Shown: positions 1 to 12,995 of the stretch, piece by piece
Layout of the letters: each line of letters begins with the position of its first letter
How positions within the stretch are numbered: position 1 is the first letter of the stretch
From: Ancistrus triradiatus
Taxonomy: Eukaryota > Chordata > Actinopteri > Siluriformes > Loricariidae
NCBI GenBank assembly: GCA_025084515.1
Contig: JAJAGP010000018.1
Span: 895,466-959,465, forward strand
Direction of reading: 5' to 3'
DNA: 64,000 nucleotides
The notes under the pieces: generated by a model
Told to the model about the DNA's origin: nothing
The model's input: only the letters and a program-made list of their open reading frames with translations
Database searches by the model: none
Position numbers and translations under genes: made by a program

Positions 1-2826
1 TGGCAAACGTACCAGTTTGTTGGTGTCTCAGACAGGGATCACCAGCCCACTCATGCAACATGGGTCACCGGGCCATCATGGACACACTTTAATGTGAGAC
101 GCTGGTCACCCTCAACCTGGGGTCTGAGAGTGAACAGTCCTTCAAGAACCTGTCAGAGAGAGAAAGTAGTTAGAATAGAGGAAGACCCTGGATTGATGGA
201 TGGAGCCTCCATCACTGGCTCACAAAATCTGAAGATCCAGCAAGTTTATCCAGTTCACGTTAAGTCAACTCTAGCTACAGTCCAGCACATCAGACCCCAA
301 AAACACACTGCACTCATCACCCAACCCACCAAAAACCCAGCAAGCACCCAAAAACAAGCCAAGCAAAATACAAGATAACCCAAAATAACACAAGCATTTT
401 AAAACCCACCAAGAATCACCCACCCCAAACCCAGCGAGCAACTGTAAATGTAGCGCATTACAACACCAACTGTAAACAGATCAAAACCATATGTGGCTAC
501 ATAAATTAAAGCATACCAAAGCAAAAAGTAAGATCATTTACCTGGAACAGGTAGATAAAATGTCCACTATCCAGATCAGGTCCTGTCTCAAACGATCTCT
601 TAAAGAAACTAATTAAAATCAAATTGAACCAAAACGGTGAGTCAGTAACACGATTTCTAAATTCACTGATACCTTAAAGTTATCCAGTGAAGCTGCGGTG
701 GGCAATACTGAAACCAAAACAAACCCGTCAATGCTAACCGGATAACCTCTGGAACCGCTTCTGAACTGACATTAAAACATTCAGTTTACGTGAAGAAGTG
801 AAATTATTTGTTAAACCAAAACGTATAAACAATAAACAACGACCGCCGCTACACGACCATCCTGGAACCACACCAATGCTCAAAGAAATAAATAAAACCG
901 AGTCCTGCACCTGGAGCTTATATAAACCTACGCAAGTAGTCCAATTAATACCTACATTCGAGGGTTTGGAATCGACTCGGAGTTTCAACTCACAGCCTAT
1001 TTAGATACAGGCTTCAAAATAGAGTCGGTTCTCACCACGCGATTTTATCAGGATGATAGAAGCAGCAGCGAGCAAATGAAGGACGTGAAGTCAATAAAAT
1101 AAATGTTTCAGAGAAGACAAGTAAACCGTCCGTCTTGAACGAGGTCCTAATTTGTACATCTGCTAAAAGAATACAAATGGCGTTAGCATCTTTAGCTAAT
1201 CATAGCAAACGTGGCAGGTGACGTTGGCTCGGTTTAGGTCGTTTAATTTCTTTCCTACTTCAGGACAAGAGACATTCGAGCTGCGTAGACGGGCACGGGG
1301 TCACTGGAACCCACTTAAAGCATTATTTATGTCTTTTCCCAGGCTAGATGCGAGCGCCATTGCATGTTGTGCATGAGATGGCAGATTAAATCATTTTGGG
1401 CAGACGCTGCAACCTGGGTCGTCAACTCGACCCCATTAGCGACCTCTTGGCTGTAGCATCGCTTGCATATCGGAGCGACTCATTTTCCGTCTGTTGAAGC
1501 CCATTTGCCGGAGGAAAGCACTTCAGGCTTGTAAGACAAAGCCTGAATTTTTTTCCCGGGAGGATTTTGGAAGAAAGGATTGCTAAAAACACACCGAAAA
1601 AACACCTGATTGCTGTCTCGTTAGTGCTTTTTTTTAGGTTATAATGCTGACTTGATTAGCAATGTGCTCAGGCAAAAGCAGGTACAAACTTCCTCCGGTG
1701 TTTACCTTGGCGACGATGGCGAACGGCGTGACAAATCGCAACCCACCCATCCTATCATAACATCCTAATTACTGCTCTGCACGCTGTAATCAGCAGATTT
1801 TGTTTGGGTGACGTGCAATGCTATAGTTTTCGAAGGCAGCGCGCTTTCCTTCCGGTCGCTAATTGCACCAAAACAGTTGTGACAGGAACTTTCGCAATAG
1901 CTTTTACGCCAAGCAGCCCTATTTTCAGGCGCCGGATTAAACACATAGACAAAGCTGAGGAGACGCTTTTATGGTCTACGCCATGGACAGGAGCCTAATG
2001 CTGTTCATTAATCATAGCTCACCCGAGGCGTGGGGTGTCAGCGGGGAGGTGTCACCTTCATGCATATAGAAGCGCGGCGGCATGGGGAAGTCCGGGGTAA
2101 TACAGGCTTAGTAAAAGATTATTTCCTTACAGTTCCTGGTTCAGCCACTGCCCTTATCCGACTGTCAAACTCTCACAAAAAGCAGACTTCTATTACTAAT
2201 ATTGTTTAGTATGATTTTATTGACCAAGTTCCTCCTCTAAGAGGAAACATCTCTCCACGCTTTGCCATGCCACATTATCGAAAATCACTCGTGGCTTGGA
2301 AGAGGTTGCCATTACAGATCCCTCCCTTGAGCCGCTGCCTTGTTTTTAGGGCAATGTACCTGTCCAGCTGACTGACTCCATCTTCAGCCATCTAGCTGGG
2401 CGCTGTAGACATTCCTCAACAATGAGGGCACCACCCATTTTCTCTTAATCCTAGAAAAGGGTCCATGAAGTAGAGCACCCCCATGACGTAATGCTGCGGC
2501 CACCGTGCTTTCCAGGCAGTGGGCGGTTTTTGGTTTTCGCCCAAACGTAGCTCTTGAGCTTTCCGTTCAATCCTGGTCTTGCCTAACCATAAACCTTGGT
2601 CACTGTGTAAAGATTGTTGGCATCCTCCCAGACTTCAACTTGGATCTTGCATGCTTGGCAGCCTCCCTCATCGATATCGTCCTGGCTCGTTTAAAAGTTT
2701 AAAAAGGCTACCAATGTAGCCCCTTTACATGAGCTAAACAATAACAAAGCTACAGCGCATTTCCGGTGGCGCTTTTTCATACAAAACTCAGTAACAAAAG
2801 GAACATCTCCTACTTAGTGAGTCCTA
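1..2826. other. no gene recognised
   Basis: Short open frames only, none with recognisable protein motifs and none with splice-linked partners. 1200-1900 is mixed-composition unique-looking DNA with some homeobox-type words (gcagattaaatcattttggg). Confidence 0.5.
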
Positions 2827-2905
2827 CTCTTATTTTGGTCCTTATTAAACTTACACAGCAGAAGCACATTCTGTTGTGTAAGTTTAATCAGGAACGAAAT
2901 AAGAG
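2827..2905. repeat. hairpin: 35-bp inverted repeat with 9-nt loop
   Basis: The left arm 2827-2861 and right arm 2871-2905 pair at 31 of 35 positions (core attaaacttacaca). No neighbouring element recognised; could be a decayed palindromic MITE. Confidence 0.85.
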
Positions 2906-3939
2906 CTGAATCTACAGCTTGCAGGTGTGTAGCTCCATAACCAGACTCGACTTAATCTCGCTTCTTACAGAGCTCACCCAAGATTTGATTTTAATCATCT
3001 CATACAGTCCTACCTGTAATAAACTCAGAACTCAATGAACTCGCACGGTCTAACCCCAGCTTTATCCTCCTGTATCGTTGCCGTCTTCATACGGAGTGGG
3101 TTCAAGACGTTTTCAATTCGATTATTTACAAATTCTGACCGGTTGTTGACTCGCTGCTCTTTATTGTAGCGTATCATAACTGCATTATTGCTCACATATA
3201 CCTTTGAAATGTTTTCTGCCCGACTACATTTACAGTTATGCTTGTAAATGGACTTAACCGAGATCAAAACGTGAGCTACAGATACTGGAGTTGTTCCGGA
3301 TATTCAGCCTTCTTGCTTTAATCCGAGCGTTTCTCTGTGCACTGCGTTTGGATACCATTTAATTTCTTAAAGCAGATTTGGACCTGACCCGAGGCACTAA
3401 ACATGCTTCTAATTTAAATGCTTCCATACTGTGACTTCAAGCTTCCAGTCTCATAAAACTGCCGCTTGATATATAGCTCTTTTGGATCAAGCTGACTGTG
3501 ATACGTCCTCATGGACATTGGTTTGAAATTGTCTGTATAGAGAAAGGAGAACTGGCCTGGTGAAGCAGGGAAAGTTATGCCTGAGCATCCGCTGGAGTCG
3601 TTCCGGGTATAAATGGCAAGGGGAATGAGGACCTCGAAAAAAGTTGATCTAGTTTGGGTTTTTAACACCATGTTTAACCTTTCGATCCTTGTCAATATAT
3701 GACAGGTTTGGTCCATTTCAGGACAGTTTGACTCTTTCTTGTCCCTTTCTATGAAGTCCTTCAGTTGTATGCATTTAAGGAAGCCCATGATTGCTGTTGC
3801 TTTGCGTGTTGAAAATGGCTGTCATGGGTTTGAGTTGTTCCCTCTCTTTTTGGTACTCTGTGCATTCCAGTCAGTATTTCTGCAGGTACTTGGCATGTCA
3901 AACATTGGGATGGTTCTTCTTTTATTAAGTGGGAGTGAA

Positions 3940-4147
3940 GTCAAGTCAGATTTATTTCCTTAGCAATTTTTACAGTGGAGCGTTGTCTCAAAGCAGCTTT
4001 ACAATTTTAGATTGTCTTCTAATATCTAGGGCCAATCCCAAATCGAGCAAAATTAGGGCGACAGTGGAAAGGAAAGGTTATAAGGAAGAAACCTTTGGAG
4101 GAAGAAGACCCGAAAAGGGATCAAACCTTCTTGGGTGGCTTAGATGA
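3940..4147 (-). repeat. inverted pair, left arm
   Basis: Reverse complement of 4588-4814: shares ttatttccttagcaattttt, gagcgttgtctcaaagcagc and aaggttataaggaagaaacc against tttcttccttataaccttta and gctttgagacaacgctccag. A common teleost repeat; a third copy is at 6240-6403. Confidence 0.8.
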
Positions 4148-4424
4148 TAAATGTTAGAATGAAACGTATTTATCTAATTTTAGTTTGGAGTGTCCGATGC
4201 GGCACGTGGCATAAATCGCTTGTTCTTTTCTTCTCCTGTGCTTTAGGCCACGTGTCGTGCAGCTTACTGTTTCACAAGATCAGTTTAGTGCCTCGATCGA
4301 CTTACATTGCAGTGACAAGGAGATGAACTCAGGTCTTTTACTTGACTTTGTCGGTACATAGGAAAATATACAAGTATTAGAAGAGAGACATCAAATGGAG
4401 CTAAAACACAGATGGTCTAGATCA

Positions 4425-4520
4425 GTGGTTCACATCTTTTTTCCTTGGAGCCCCCCCTACCAGTATTTAAGAAAATCTGTGCCCCATTTACAGAACAAAA
4501 GAATAAAGTGATTCATTGCA
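4425..4520. repeat. hAT-type end fragment
   Basis: The words cagtggttcacatctttttt and ccttggagccccccctacca belong to a family also seen at 29213, 29711, 36405 and 46664. It lies between the two arms of the inverted pair at 3940-4815. Confidence 0.6.
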
Positions 4521-4587
4521 AATTATAGCTTTTATTCCTTTCTCTCAGGTTACTTTGATAGCTTGTTTTATTAGATGAATGAGTTTC

Positions 4588-4814
4588 ATTCTATCATCTA
4601 CGCTACCCAAGCATGTTGGGTCCCCTTTTTGAGTCTTGGTCCTCCCAAGGTTTCTTCCTTATAACCTTTAGGGAGTTTTTCCTTGCCACTGTCCATGCCT
4701 TAGGCTTGCTCAGTTTGGGACTGACCCTAGATGTTAGAAGATAATAAAATTGTAAAGCCGCTTTGAGACAACGCTCCAGTGTAAAAAGCTCTATAGAAAT
4801 AAATCTGACTTTAC
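4588..4814 (+). repeat. inverted pair, right arm
   Basis: Words tgggtccccttttt, gagtcttggtcctcccaagg, agggagtttttccttgccac, gctttgagacaacgctccag and ctctatagaaataaatctga. Faces the arm at 3940-4147 across about 440 bp. Confidence 0.8.
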
Positions 4815-6239
4815 TTTTTTTTTTCCTCATTGTGGCTCCTTTTCTCTTTTCCTTAAACTGTGCGTTTTTCCTTTAACATCAAAGAGTAGACCTGTACACG
4901 CTCATCCTAACAAAGAATCATAACGATTCCTTATGTGTAACAAGTGCCTACTCATTTTGAATATCCTAAGTACGTTTATATACAATTTACGATTTCTTTT
5001 TCCAATAATTGTGTTATTTTAATTTTATTCAACGTGCAATGTTCCCAGGTTGGGATCTATGGGTCTAGATAGATGTTCTGGCTGAGAACAAGGGTCATGA
5101 CTTTTGATTCAATTTTGTGATTTCGCAAACTAAGCTCCAACGCAGTACTCTCCATATCAGTTTTATAAACAATCAAAACATTTGGAGGCAATAAAGATTA
5201 TTGTACTAACCCAAATTTGACACATGCACTCAATACAATCCATTTTATTAACTCAAGAGATGTTAACTACAAAATAATGAGTTCAAGGGCATGCCAGTAT
5301 TTCTCAATGTACCCCAGCAAGCATTTATTGCTCCGGTAAAGAGTTCCAACGCTCTCCCGTTGCCCATTAAGGCACAAAGCCAGGTCGGGTCCTGTCTCTA
5401 ATAGAGGTTCCTGCCCAATTTTCAGATGCTGGGGATCGATAGATAATTCGATGGATGGCTATAGGAAAAGGAAAGTCCAGCTTATTACTCGCGAGAGCCA
5501 TTAGCACAGCCATGAAGGCTGGCCTGAAGTGAGACCATATTGACTGGCCTATATTTCACCAGTTATCTCACCATGAGGCAGGTACCGAAACTGGCAGCAC
5601 TGAGGGTGCAGACAAAACTGTGTGTTCGCATAGTGCCTAGCACAAACTCACATTTGTCCGAACTTACACAGCATAGCAAGCATCATCTCCTTTTAATGAG
5701 GCGGCATCTATGCTTGGGAAAGTTGAGCAAGAGGCCAGTGGTTGGCACTGGTTTTGGCATTTTCTGAACTAAACGAGCCGAGCACAGGATAATCCTCTCT
5801 AGGTGTGCAAATGTCTGTAAACACCACCGAGTGAAACTTGCGCTAATAGTCACACGGCGCAACGTCGAGCTCAGAAAAGTGGCGGCGTTTGGCTACGTCA
5901 GTCGCAGCTAATGAATCAAGAGCGGTGCGACTGGGGAGAGAAGCCGGATTTCAGGGAGCTCACAAAGGGGAGAAAGAAAAAAAGAACCTGGAAATGAGCA
6001 ATTATCCACCAGGAGCCAAGAACATGCAGCGGGCAACCAAGACTGGCTGATGCGATGTGGCAGCATGATTAATGAGCCGGCCAATCAAGCTGATCGCAGA
6101 TTCATAGGAATTGATATAACCTGGGGTAATTCTAGCGAAACGAATCCTTTTTTCAGGTTCTCCCCCACTTCATAAGCATCTCTAAACTCTTAGCCTCATT
6201 AAAACCACCAGGATCTATGAATATGCCTGAATATCATCT

Positions 6240-6403
6240 GCCCAAGGAGGTCCCTTTTTGAGTCTTGGTCCTGTTCGTCTTTGTTTCTTTCTTATAATAT
6301 TTAGGGAATTTTTCCTTTTTTTCCATTCCATTTGGGAATATAATAGAATTGGAAAGCTGCTTTGAGACGCTGGAAAAAGCACAATAGACACAAATCTGAC
6401 TTT
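6240..6403 (+). repeat. third, shortened copy of the 4588-4814 repeat
   Basis: Shares ccctttttgagtcttggtcc, tttagggaatttttcctttt, ggaaagctgctttgagac and caatagacacaaatctgact. Confidence 0.7.
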
Positions 6404-6414
6404 GACTCTATATT

Positions 6415-6800
6415 AGGGGTGTAACGTTAATGTCACGACGTAATCGCGGAGATATCAAGTGCCTATCTACACTTTTATGGATGTCTAATAGTGCCGTTGC
6501 ATTCTTTGGGTGCAGTCACGCATCATATATTTCACATCTTCCTTCGTATCTTCTCCAGTGGAAACTGAAGGGATTTTGGGATGTTTACAGAAATGTATAG
6601 CGCCATTTACAAAGAATTGATTTTAAAAAAAGGTGTTTGACAAACTGGGCATGATAACGGGGTCTCATTTTCAATTTAAGATAGCACTTAGTTATTTTTA
6701 TTTCTAGTTATTAATGAAATGTTTTTAGTTTAAAACCGTGTACAAGAAATAAAAAAGTTGTGCTTTTTGTTGAATGTCAAATCGATGGTCGTGAGCAGAG
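6415..6800. mobile_element. hAT-like short element
   Basis: Starts taggggtgtaacgttaatg, a common teleost element end. Shares ggtgtttgacaaactgggca and ggggtctcattttcaattt with the reverse of 26200-26290. No coding potential. Confidence 0.55.
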
Positions 6801-7654
6801 CGCATCGGTACTCCCCTACTGAATATGCAATTTGGGAGAGCCCCATGTCCTCCTGTCACAGATCGGCAAAAGTGAGGCCTCGTTATATGACTCCTATTCT
6901 CAACCTGACATATAAACAGCATTTATACTATTTTCCAACCCAAATCAACCGAGTGACAGTGGGTCAATGACAGTGGCACAAGCTGAGGATTGTGACCTTT
7001 TGTCCAGATTGGCTAAAAGGCATTGGTCCACATACACCTACTTGACCTTATTGAAGGACAATAACCCATCCGACTTCCAAATTATGCTTGGCTGAATGTT
7101 TTTTTTTTGTGCCTATTGGCTATCCAGAGCTCACTAAGCTGCCACTATGGGGCTCTTAACCCTTGCTGTGAATAAAACCTCCAAAAGCGTTAGAACAGGT
7201 CATTAGGACACCTTTTTTGTCTCGATGTTTTGGGAAGGAAACGAGTTGCGATGTCTGCAGTGAGGTACATTTATCACAACCCCCCCCAACCACACCTGAC
7301 CGCATTTGAATTACCAACAACAATCAGGATAGATGTTTCCTAATAAGATGGAGTCAGAGAGGCTCTCGTTACACTCGTGAAGACGGAGTACCGAGAGACG
7401 GCGTTTGAGCAGAACAAGATCTGAAGAAAGAACAGATAAGAATTAGGCATGAAGCCAATCATGTAAATCACTCATTTCAAAAGCTATTTCAAGCAGCCAG
7501 TCAGGTACCAGACTGAAGATAAGGTTTGTGGTTCAGTTGTTGTTTATAACGTTCGCCTTTAAATATTTGTGCTAAAAGGGATTCAGGTAGTGGATCTGCG
7601 CCAGACCATTATGGAACCACACACCCGGATAAGTTAGTTGTACTTGAACCATTT

Positions 7655-7690
7655 GGGGTGGCACGGTGGCTCAGTGGGTAGCAAGAAGGT
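7655..7690 (+). repeat. fragment of the gcggcacggtggctcagtgg repeat
   Basis: ggggtggcacggtggctcag and tgggtagcaagaaggtc are a shortened copy of a very common fish repeat, with the central part missing. Confidence 0.6.
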
Positions 7691-10356
7691 CAATGATGTG
7701 GTGCTGGTACGGTTGGATTAGACACATCTACCTTATTGCTATGTCTTGTAGATGCGAAGCCATCTGTTGCTGCCCAGTTTGTGTTAGTCATCCTTTAATC
7801 CTTCGTCACTGCTCAGAGGATGCTGGTGGCTGGACAGTTTTGGTTGGCGAACTGTTTTCTGTCCAGCAGTTCTGTCCAGACGTCCTGAAGTACCTCTGCC
7901 AAACAACTAGTGGACAGCGAATGGACAAGTTAATTAGGCTAGTTAGTAAAAGTGTCATAAGGACACACAAAATTTGACACACAATGAGATGACATTTTCA
8001 AACTTGAGCGTCAGTCAGTTCAATACAACATTGATATTAATATTACTTGAACACGGAAACCGACTCACCGAATTCCAGAATGTGGAATGCAAGGGGAGAA
8101 AATGCTGTAGGATTTGGCTGTAATCCACGTAATTGTCCGAGAGAAATGACTAACCGACAGAAAACTTACCATGTGAAAACAAGGGGGGAAACGTGCCATA
8201 TCCACACCATCATCCATGAAACAGGTCCAGACTTTTTTCTGCACGAACTTATCGATGAGAATCAGCCTGGTGGGGTGTGGTCCTGGCTAAAATTTTTATA
8301 TTTGAGGTTTGCTCAGCTTCAAAATAACAGTGACCTCAATGATCCTCTCAAAATATGAGAACATACTACAACTGCTGAAGAAATATTTACTCAAATTGCA
8401 CAGAAACAAATTCTGGGTTAACAGTGCAGGTCAGTCCACAGTTAACACTAAGCACAAATGCATGGAGATAATCTTGGATTAGAAGCGAAGTTCCTTTAAG
8501 AATAGGGATTTTTATTATTATTATTATTGAAATCTTCATAAGGAGCTGGAAAACGTTCTCACAAAAGCTTGCTGTTGGACACGACTTCAAAAGAAAGAGC
8601 ATACGGGCATTTAAGTGGAGCGCCATTAACCTCGTCGATAGAGTGCGAGGTTTTAAAAAAGTGCTGACGTTACCATTTTCCGCACGGCTACATTTACTGT
8701 ACTGGGTGAATTGAACAGCCTTCAGCACTGAAGTGTCTTAGCTCATCGGAACGATCTTAATTGCTCTTAAATATTTGGAGGTTCAGGCTGGCCGATTTAG
8801 GCCTAAAAAAAAGCTTTAACAGGCAGCTATGAAAAAAGAAAAATGAAGAGACCACTACGAAATGCTGAGTTTCTCTGTTGTAAGCATGGGCGTCACTAGA
8901 GATTTATGAATAGGGGGTCTAGAGGTAAGAAGAGAGAGAAATTTAAACAATGACCCAAAAAGGGGCCGCATTATGAAACTAGCGTAACATTAAAAACATA
9001 CAACTATTTAGAGAAATTTTAGGTTAGGTACAGATCTTACACAACTTAACTATTATCCCTCTACTAACAAGAGATACAGATCAAGCAAAGATAGCTACAG
9101 GCAATGTTACTTGCAGTAGCAGGTCCTAATAGACTCAAATACTGAAAATATATACTGGTACCTTTTAATAAGCTTTTCTTAAATCCAGTAAATACTTCAA
9201 ATAACTTTCATTATGAGAAAACGATTTCTAGGTCTATTAAATTTCATTATTTTCCTTCCCTGCCTTTACTAACATCAGTATTTTTTAATCAAACTTTTTT
9301 TTAAACTGTAAAAATCCTCTCACCTGACTGTCATTCGGAGGAGCTTCTGCCTTTACAGAAACGCTTTCGGATATCCATCTATAGGAGGAAGAATACTATC
9401 GAGTCATGATCAACTATTAACTTATTATAATCAGGTATGTGTAAAACCTACAGTCATAAAATCAAGAGGGAACAAGCCGTCTATTCGGCCTTAAATACTG
9501 CAAAGTTCAAATTAAACTCTAATTGGCTTTTTTTGTTAATCAATCCTCAGGTTTCCTCTGCTAGTATAATGAAGTTTCCAGTAGTGCATCAATGACGTAT
9601 CATTTTGGTCAATTAACATTTCTAACCGATGTTCAAAAAACGTTTTTATTGTTGTGTTGAAATTACAGTAACTAAAATTTTAATTATAGTAAAACAGTAC
9701 CAGTAAAGTCCAGAGATCAAACGTTCAACCCTGGTTTCAGAGACGTTATGAGGCAGCAGCACCTCCCCCAGGTCCTAGTGCGTCAAAATTCGTTACACTG
9801 TGAATATAGAACCAAACAGAACAGTTGAACAGTTGAAAACTACAGACGAAATAAACTAATAATGCATTGGTTGTAGGTGACTCCATGGGTTTGAGTGAAT
9901 TTTTTATTTATTTTGGAAATGACTGACATAATTCCAAATTAAATCTGCAAATGTTAATTTTTGCAGCAATCACAACAGCTCTAATTCTCTGTAAATGACA
10001 AGCGGCCAAATAATGAAGATGCAGTGCTTTATAATTGCAGACCTCGATTAATAATACTAATAATGATACAAAATAAAGTTTGTGTTCATTTTTAACAAAA
10101 CAATACTAATGGTATAACAGGCAAGTTCAGAAATCAAGATTTCTGCATATCCTAAGCGTCGTCTTCTTCAGTAAAGATGACTTGGTTCAGGTGATCACGT
10201 CAAATCTGGCATGTCTGTGCTGGAATTGATCAGATACTGGAAGGGAATTGGTGCCGTACTTGTAGAGGTGTTGATTTTTAGCACATTTCGAGTGGCTCAA
10301 ATCGACTCTGTAAATGCACCACCCATCCAACCTGGGATTTCAGACCAACAGAAACA

Positions 10357-11855
10357 TACAGTGTTGCAAAAAAGTATTTAGTCAGCCACTGATTGTGCAA
10401 GTTCTCCTACTTAGAAAGATGAGAGAGGTCTGTAATTTCCATCATAGGTACACTTCATCTATGAGAGACAAAATGAGAAAAAAAATCATATTGTAGGATT
10501 TCTAAAGAATTTAATTGTAAGTCATGGTGGAAAATAAGTATTTGGTCAGTAATAACATTTCAACTCAGTACTCTGTAACATAACCTTTGTTGGCAATGAC
10601 AGAGGTCAAACGTTTCCTGTAAGTCTTCACCAGGTTGGCACACACTGTAGCTGGTATTTTGGCCCATTCCTCCATGCAGATCTCCTCTAGAGCAGTGATG
10701 TTTTGGGGCAACACGGACTTTCAACTCCCTCCACAAATTTTCTATGGGGCTGAGGTCTGGAGACTGGCTAGGCCACTCCAGGACCATGAAATGCTTTTTA
10801 CGGAGGCCACTCCTTCGTTGCCCGAGCAGTGTGTTTGGGATCATTGTCATGCTGGAAGACCCAGCCACGTTCCATCTTCAATGCTCTCACTGATGGAAAG
10901 GAGGTTTTGGCTTAAAATCTCACGATACATGGCCCCGTTTCATTCTTCCCTTAACACGGATCAGTCGTCCTGTCCCCTCTGCAGAAAAACAGCCCCAAAG
11001 CATGATGTTTCCACCCCCATGCTTCACAGTAGATATGGTGTTCTTGGGATGCGACTAGACATTCTTCTTCCTCCAGCTGAGTTTTTACCAAAAAGTTCTA
11101 TTATGGTTTCATCTGACCACATGATATTCTCCCACTGCAGGATTGAGTCCCTCTAGGGGGGTAGTGTGTTACTGATGGTAGCCTTGTTAATTTGGTCCCA
11201 GCTCTCTGCAGGTCATTCATCAGGTCCCTCCGTGTAGTTCTGGGGGATTTTTGCTCACCGATCTCATGATCATTTTACCCCCATGGGATGAGATCTTGCG
11301 TGGGGCCGCAGATCGAGGAAGATTATCAATGGTCTTGTATGTCTTCTATTTTCTTACAATTGCTCCCACAGTTGATTTATTCACACCAACCTGCTTGCCC
11401 TATTGTAGATTCACTCTTCCCAGCCTGGTGCAGGTCTACAATTTTCTTCCTGGTGTCCTTCAAAAGCTCTTTGGTCTTGGCCATGGTTGAGATTGGAGTC
11501 TGACTGTTTGAGGCTATGGACAGGTGTCTTTTATACAGATAACAAGGTCCAAACAGGTGCCATTAATACAGGTAATGAGTGGAGGACAGAAGAGCTTTTT
11601 ATAGAAGAAGTTACACGTCTGTGAGAGCCAGAAATCTTGCTTGTTTTGTGGGTGGACCAAATACTTATTTTCCACCATGATTTACAATTAAATTCTTTAA
11701 AAATCCTACAATGTGATTTCCTGGATTATTTTTTCTCATTTTGTCTCTCATGGTTGAAGTGTAGCTATGATGAAAATTACAGACCTCTCTCATCTTTCTA
11801 AGTAGGAGAACTTGCACAATCAGTGGCTGACTAAATACTTTTTTGCCCCACTGTA
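10357..11855 (-). mobile_element. Tc1-like transposon, degraded, transposase on minus strand
   Basis: Terminal inverted repeats begin TACAGTG-TTGCAAAAAAGTAT at the left and end TTTTGCCCCACTGTA at the right, with TA at both ends. Arms of about 200 bp carry the fish Tc1 words (cagccactgattgtgcaag, ctcctacttagaaagatgag). Inside, minus-strand translation gives transposase pieces such as VLEWPSQSPDLSPIENLWRE (10560-10868) and the helix-turn-helix region near 11290-11490. Many stops and frameshifts: not functional. Confidence 0.92.
10560..11490 (-). pseudogene. broken Tc1-family transposase
   Basis: The DDE C-terminal part (DLSPIENLWRELKV) and fragments of the N-terminal DNA-binding domain are recognisable in different frames on the minus strand. 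The middle of the gene around 11100-11160 appears deleted compared with the copy at 48929-49961. Confidence 0.85.
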
Positions 11856-11859
11856 CCTG

Positions 11860-12500
11860 CATTAGTGCGCTATTAATACAGAGCAATAAAAGGCCTGTAG
11901 TGTTTAATGTGCAGACCAGTCTTGACCTCGTTGCTCCTGCTCAGCTTTTACTTTGATCAAGCTAATTACACAATGCACAAGAAACTAAGTGAACACAGCT
12001 CACACACGTGTCTCGCCCCTTTCTTCCGAATTAACGCCATTATCTACTAACGAACCGCCAACACGGCTGGTCACATCCTCGGCTTAATGTGTGCAGTCTG
12101 TTAAAGAGAATCTCCATCTCCAAGTAAACATGGCGCCACGTAAATATCTTCACAGCGGCCAAAGTAACGAGCGTGTTCCATATTCCGCCACTTTTCTTTG
12201 TCAAAGGCGCTTATTAAGATGACAGGTAGATCGCGCCGAGGCAGCCCAAAATGCGTCATGAGGAGAAAAAATGCACGGGGATCAATCTACTGAGGTTTTG
12301 GATAGCTCAATACTGCCCTCTGCAGGACGACCACGGAAGCTGTCAAGAATAATATTGGTACAATTGATCACACGTGGAAAGTCTTCGACGCGTTTCACAA
12401 AGGATCTGGATATTTGAATCTGAGCATCTTACGATAAGAGGGTAACAAACCCGAACTTTAACTGTGCTGATTTAGAGTTAATAACAGCTATCTGAAGGAC
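11860..12500. other. unrepeated stretch, possible conserved non-coding element
   Basis: No coding potential. 12170-12260 has ccgccacttttctttgtcaa, aggcgcttattaagatgaca and ggtagatcgc, giving a SOX/TCF-like ctttgtc and homeobox-like cores. Conservation cannot be judged here. Confidence 0.3.
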
Positions 12501-12503
12501 CTG

Positions 12504-12939
12504 CAGTATTGTGCACAAGTCTTAGACCACCATTAGATTAGATACAGCATTGTTTTAGCAACGGTATAACGCCCATATTTAATTATTTCCCGGTCTCTGT
12601 ATTAGAATACAATCGGACAATATTGTACTAGTTGTAATAAACACATCTAAACCACTTGCAATGGTAAGTATCTGGAAGCAGGATCTGGATCAAGAAGCTT
12701 GATCAGGAATAATCTTTTTGGAAGGGGAGTAGCCAAGAAACCACTCTTTCGCAAGGGGAATGGTGAAAAGGCTAAGATATGCTAAAGCTCGCAAAGATTG
12801 GAATGAAGCGGAAAAGAAATTAGGTAGTGACGAATCCAAGAAGTTTTTGGGTCCAGGTGTTGTCAGTGTGTTTTATATGGTCATAATAGCATTGGTAAAA
12901 CAGATCTAATGGTGGCCTAAGACTTTTGCACAGTGTTGT
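12504..12939. mobile_element. Tc1-derived MITE (cagtactgtgcaaaagtc family)
   Basis: Ends cagtattgtgcacaagtc and gacttttgcacagtgttg are inverted, followed inward by ggccaccattagat-type words. The inside keeps decayed transposase words. Related copies at 15288, 21835, 55264, 57062 and 59880. Confidence 0.88.
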
Positions 12940-12995
12940 GGGCTTGTGTGAAACTGAAGGGATAAGCACATGCGGAGGACGAAACGTGACAAATC

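Larger units (their letters stand above)
4815..10175. other. no gene recognised, scattered short repeats
   Basis: Apart from the repeats listed separately this stretch is AT-rich to mixed sequence. 5850-6120 looks unrepeated and holds words such as catgattaatgagccggcca, but no exon could be supported. 8900-10170 is AT-rich and blank. Confidence 0.45.

Noticed and set aside
3414..3788. 124-codon minus-strand frame
   Set aside because: No motif recognised, no splice-linked neighbours; length is within chance for this much DNA.
8047..8358. 103-codon plus-strand frame
   Set aside because: No domain, no repeat relation and no exon structure; likely chance.
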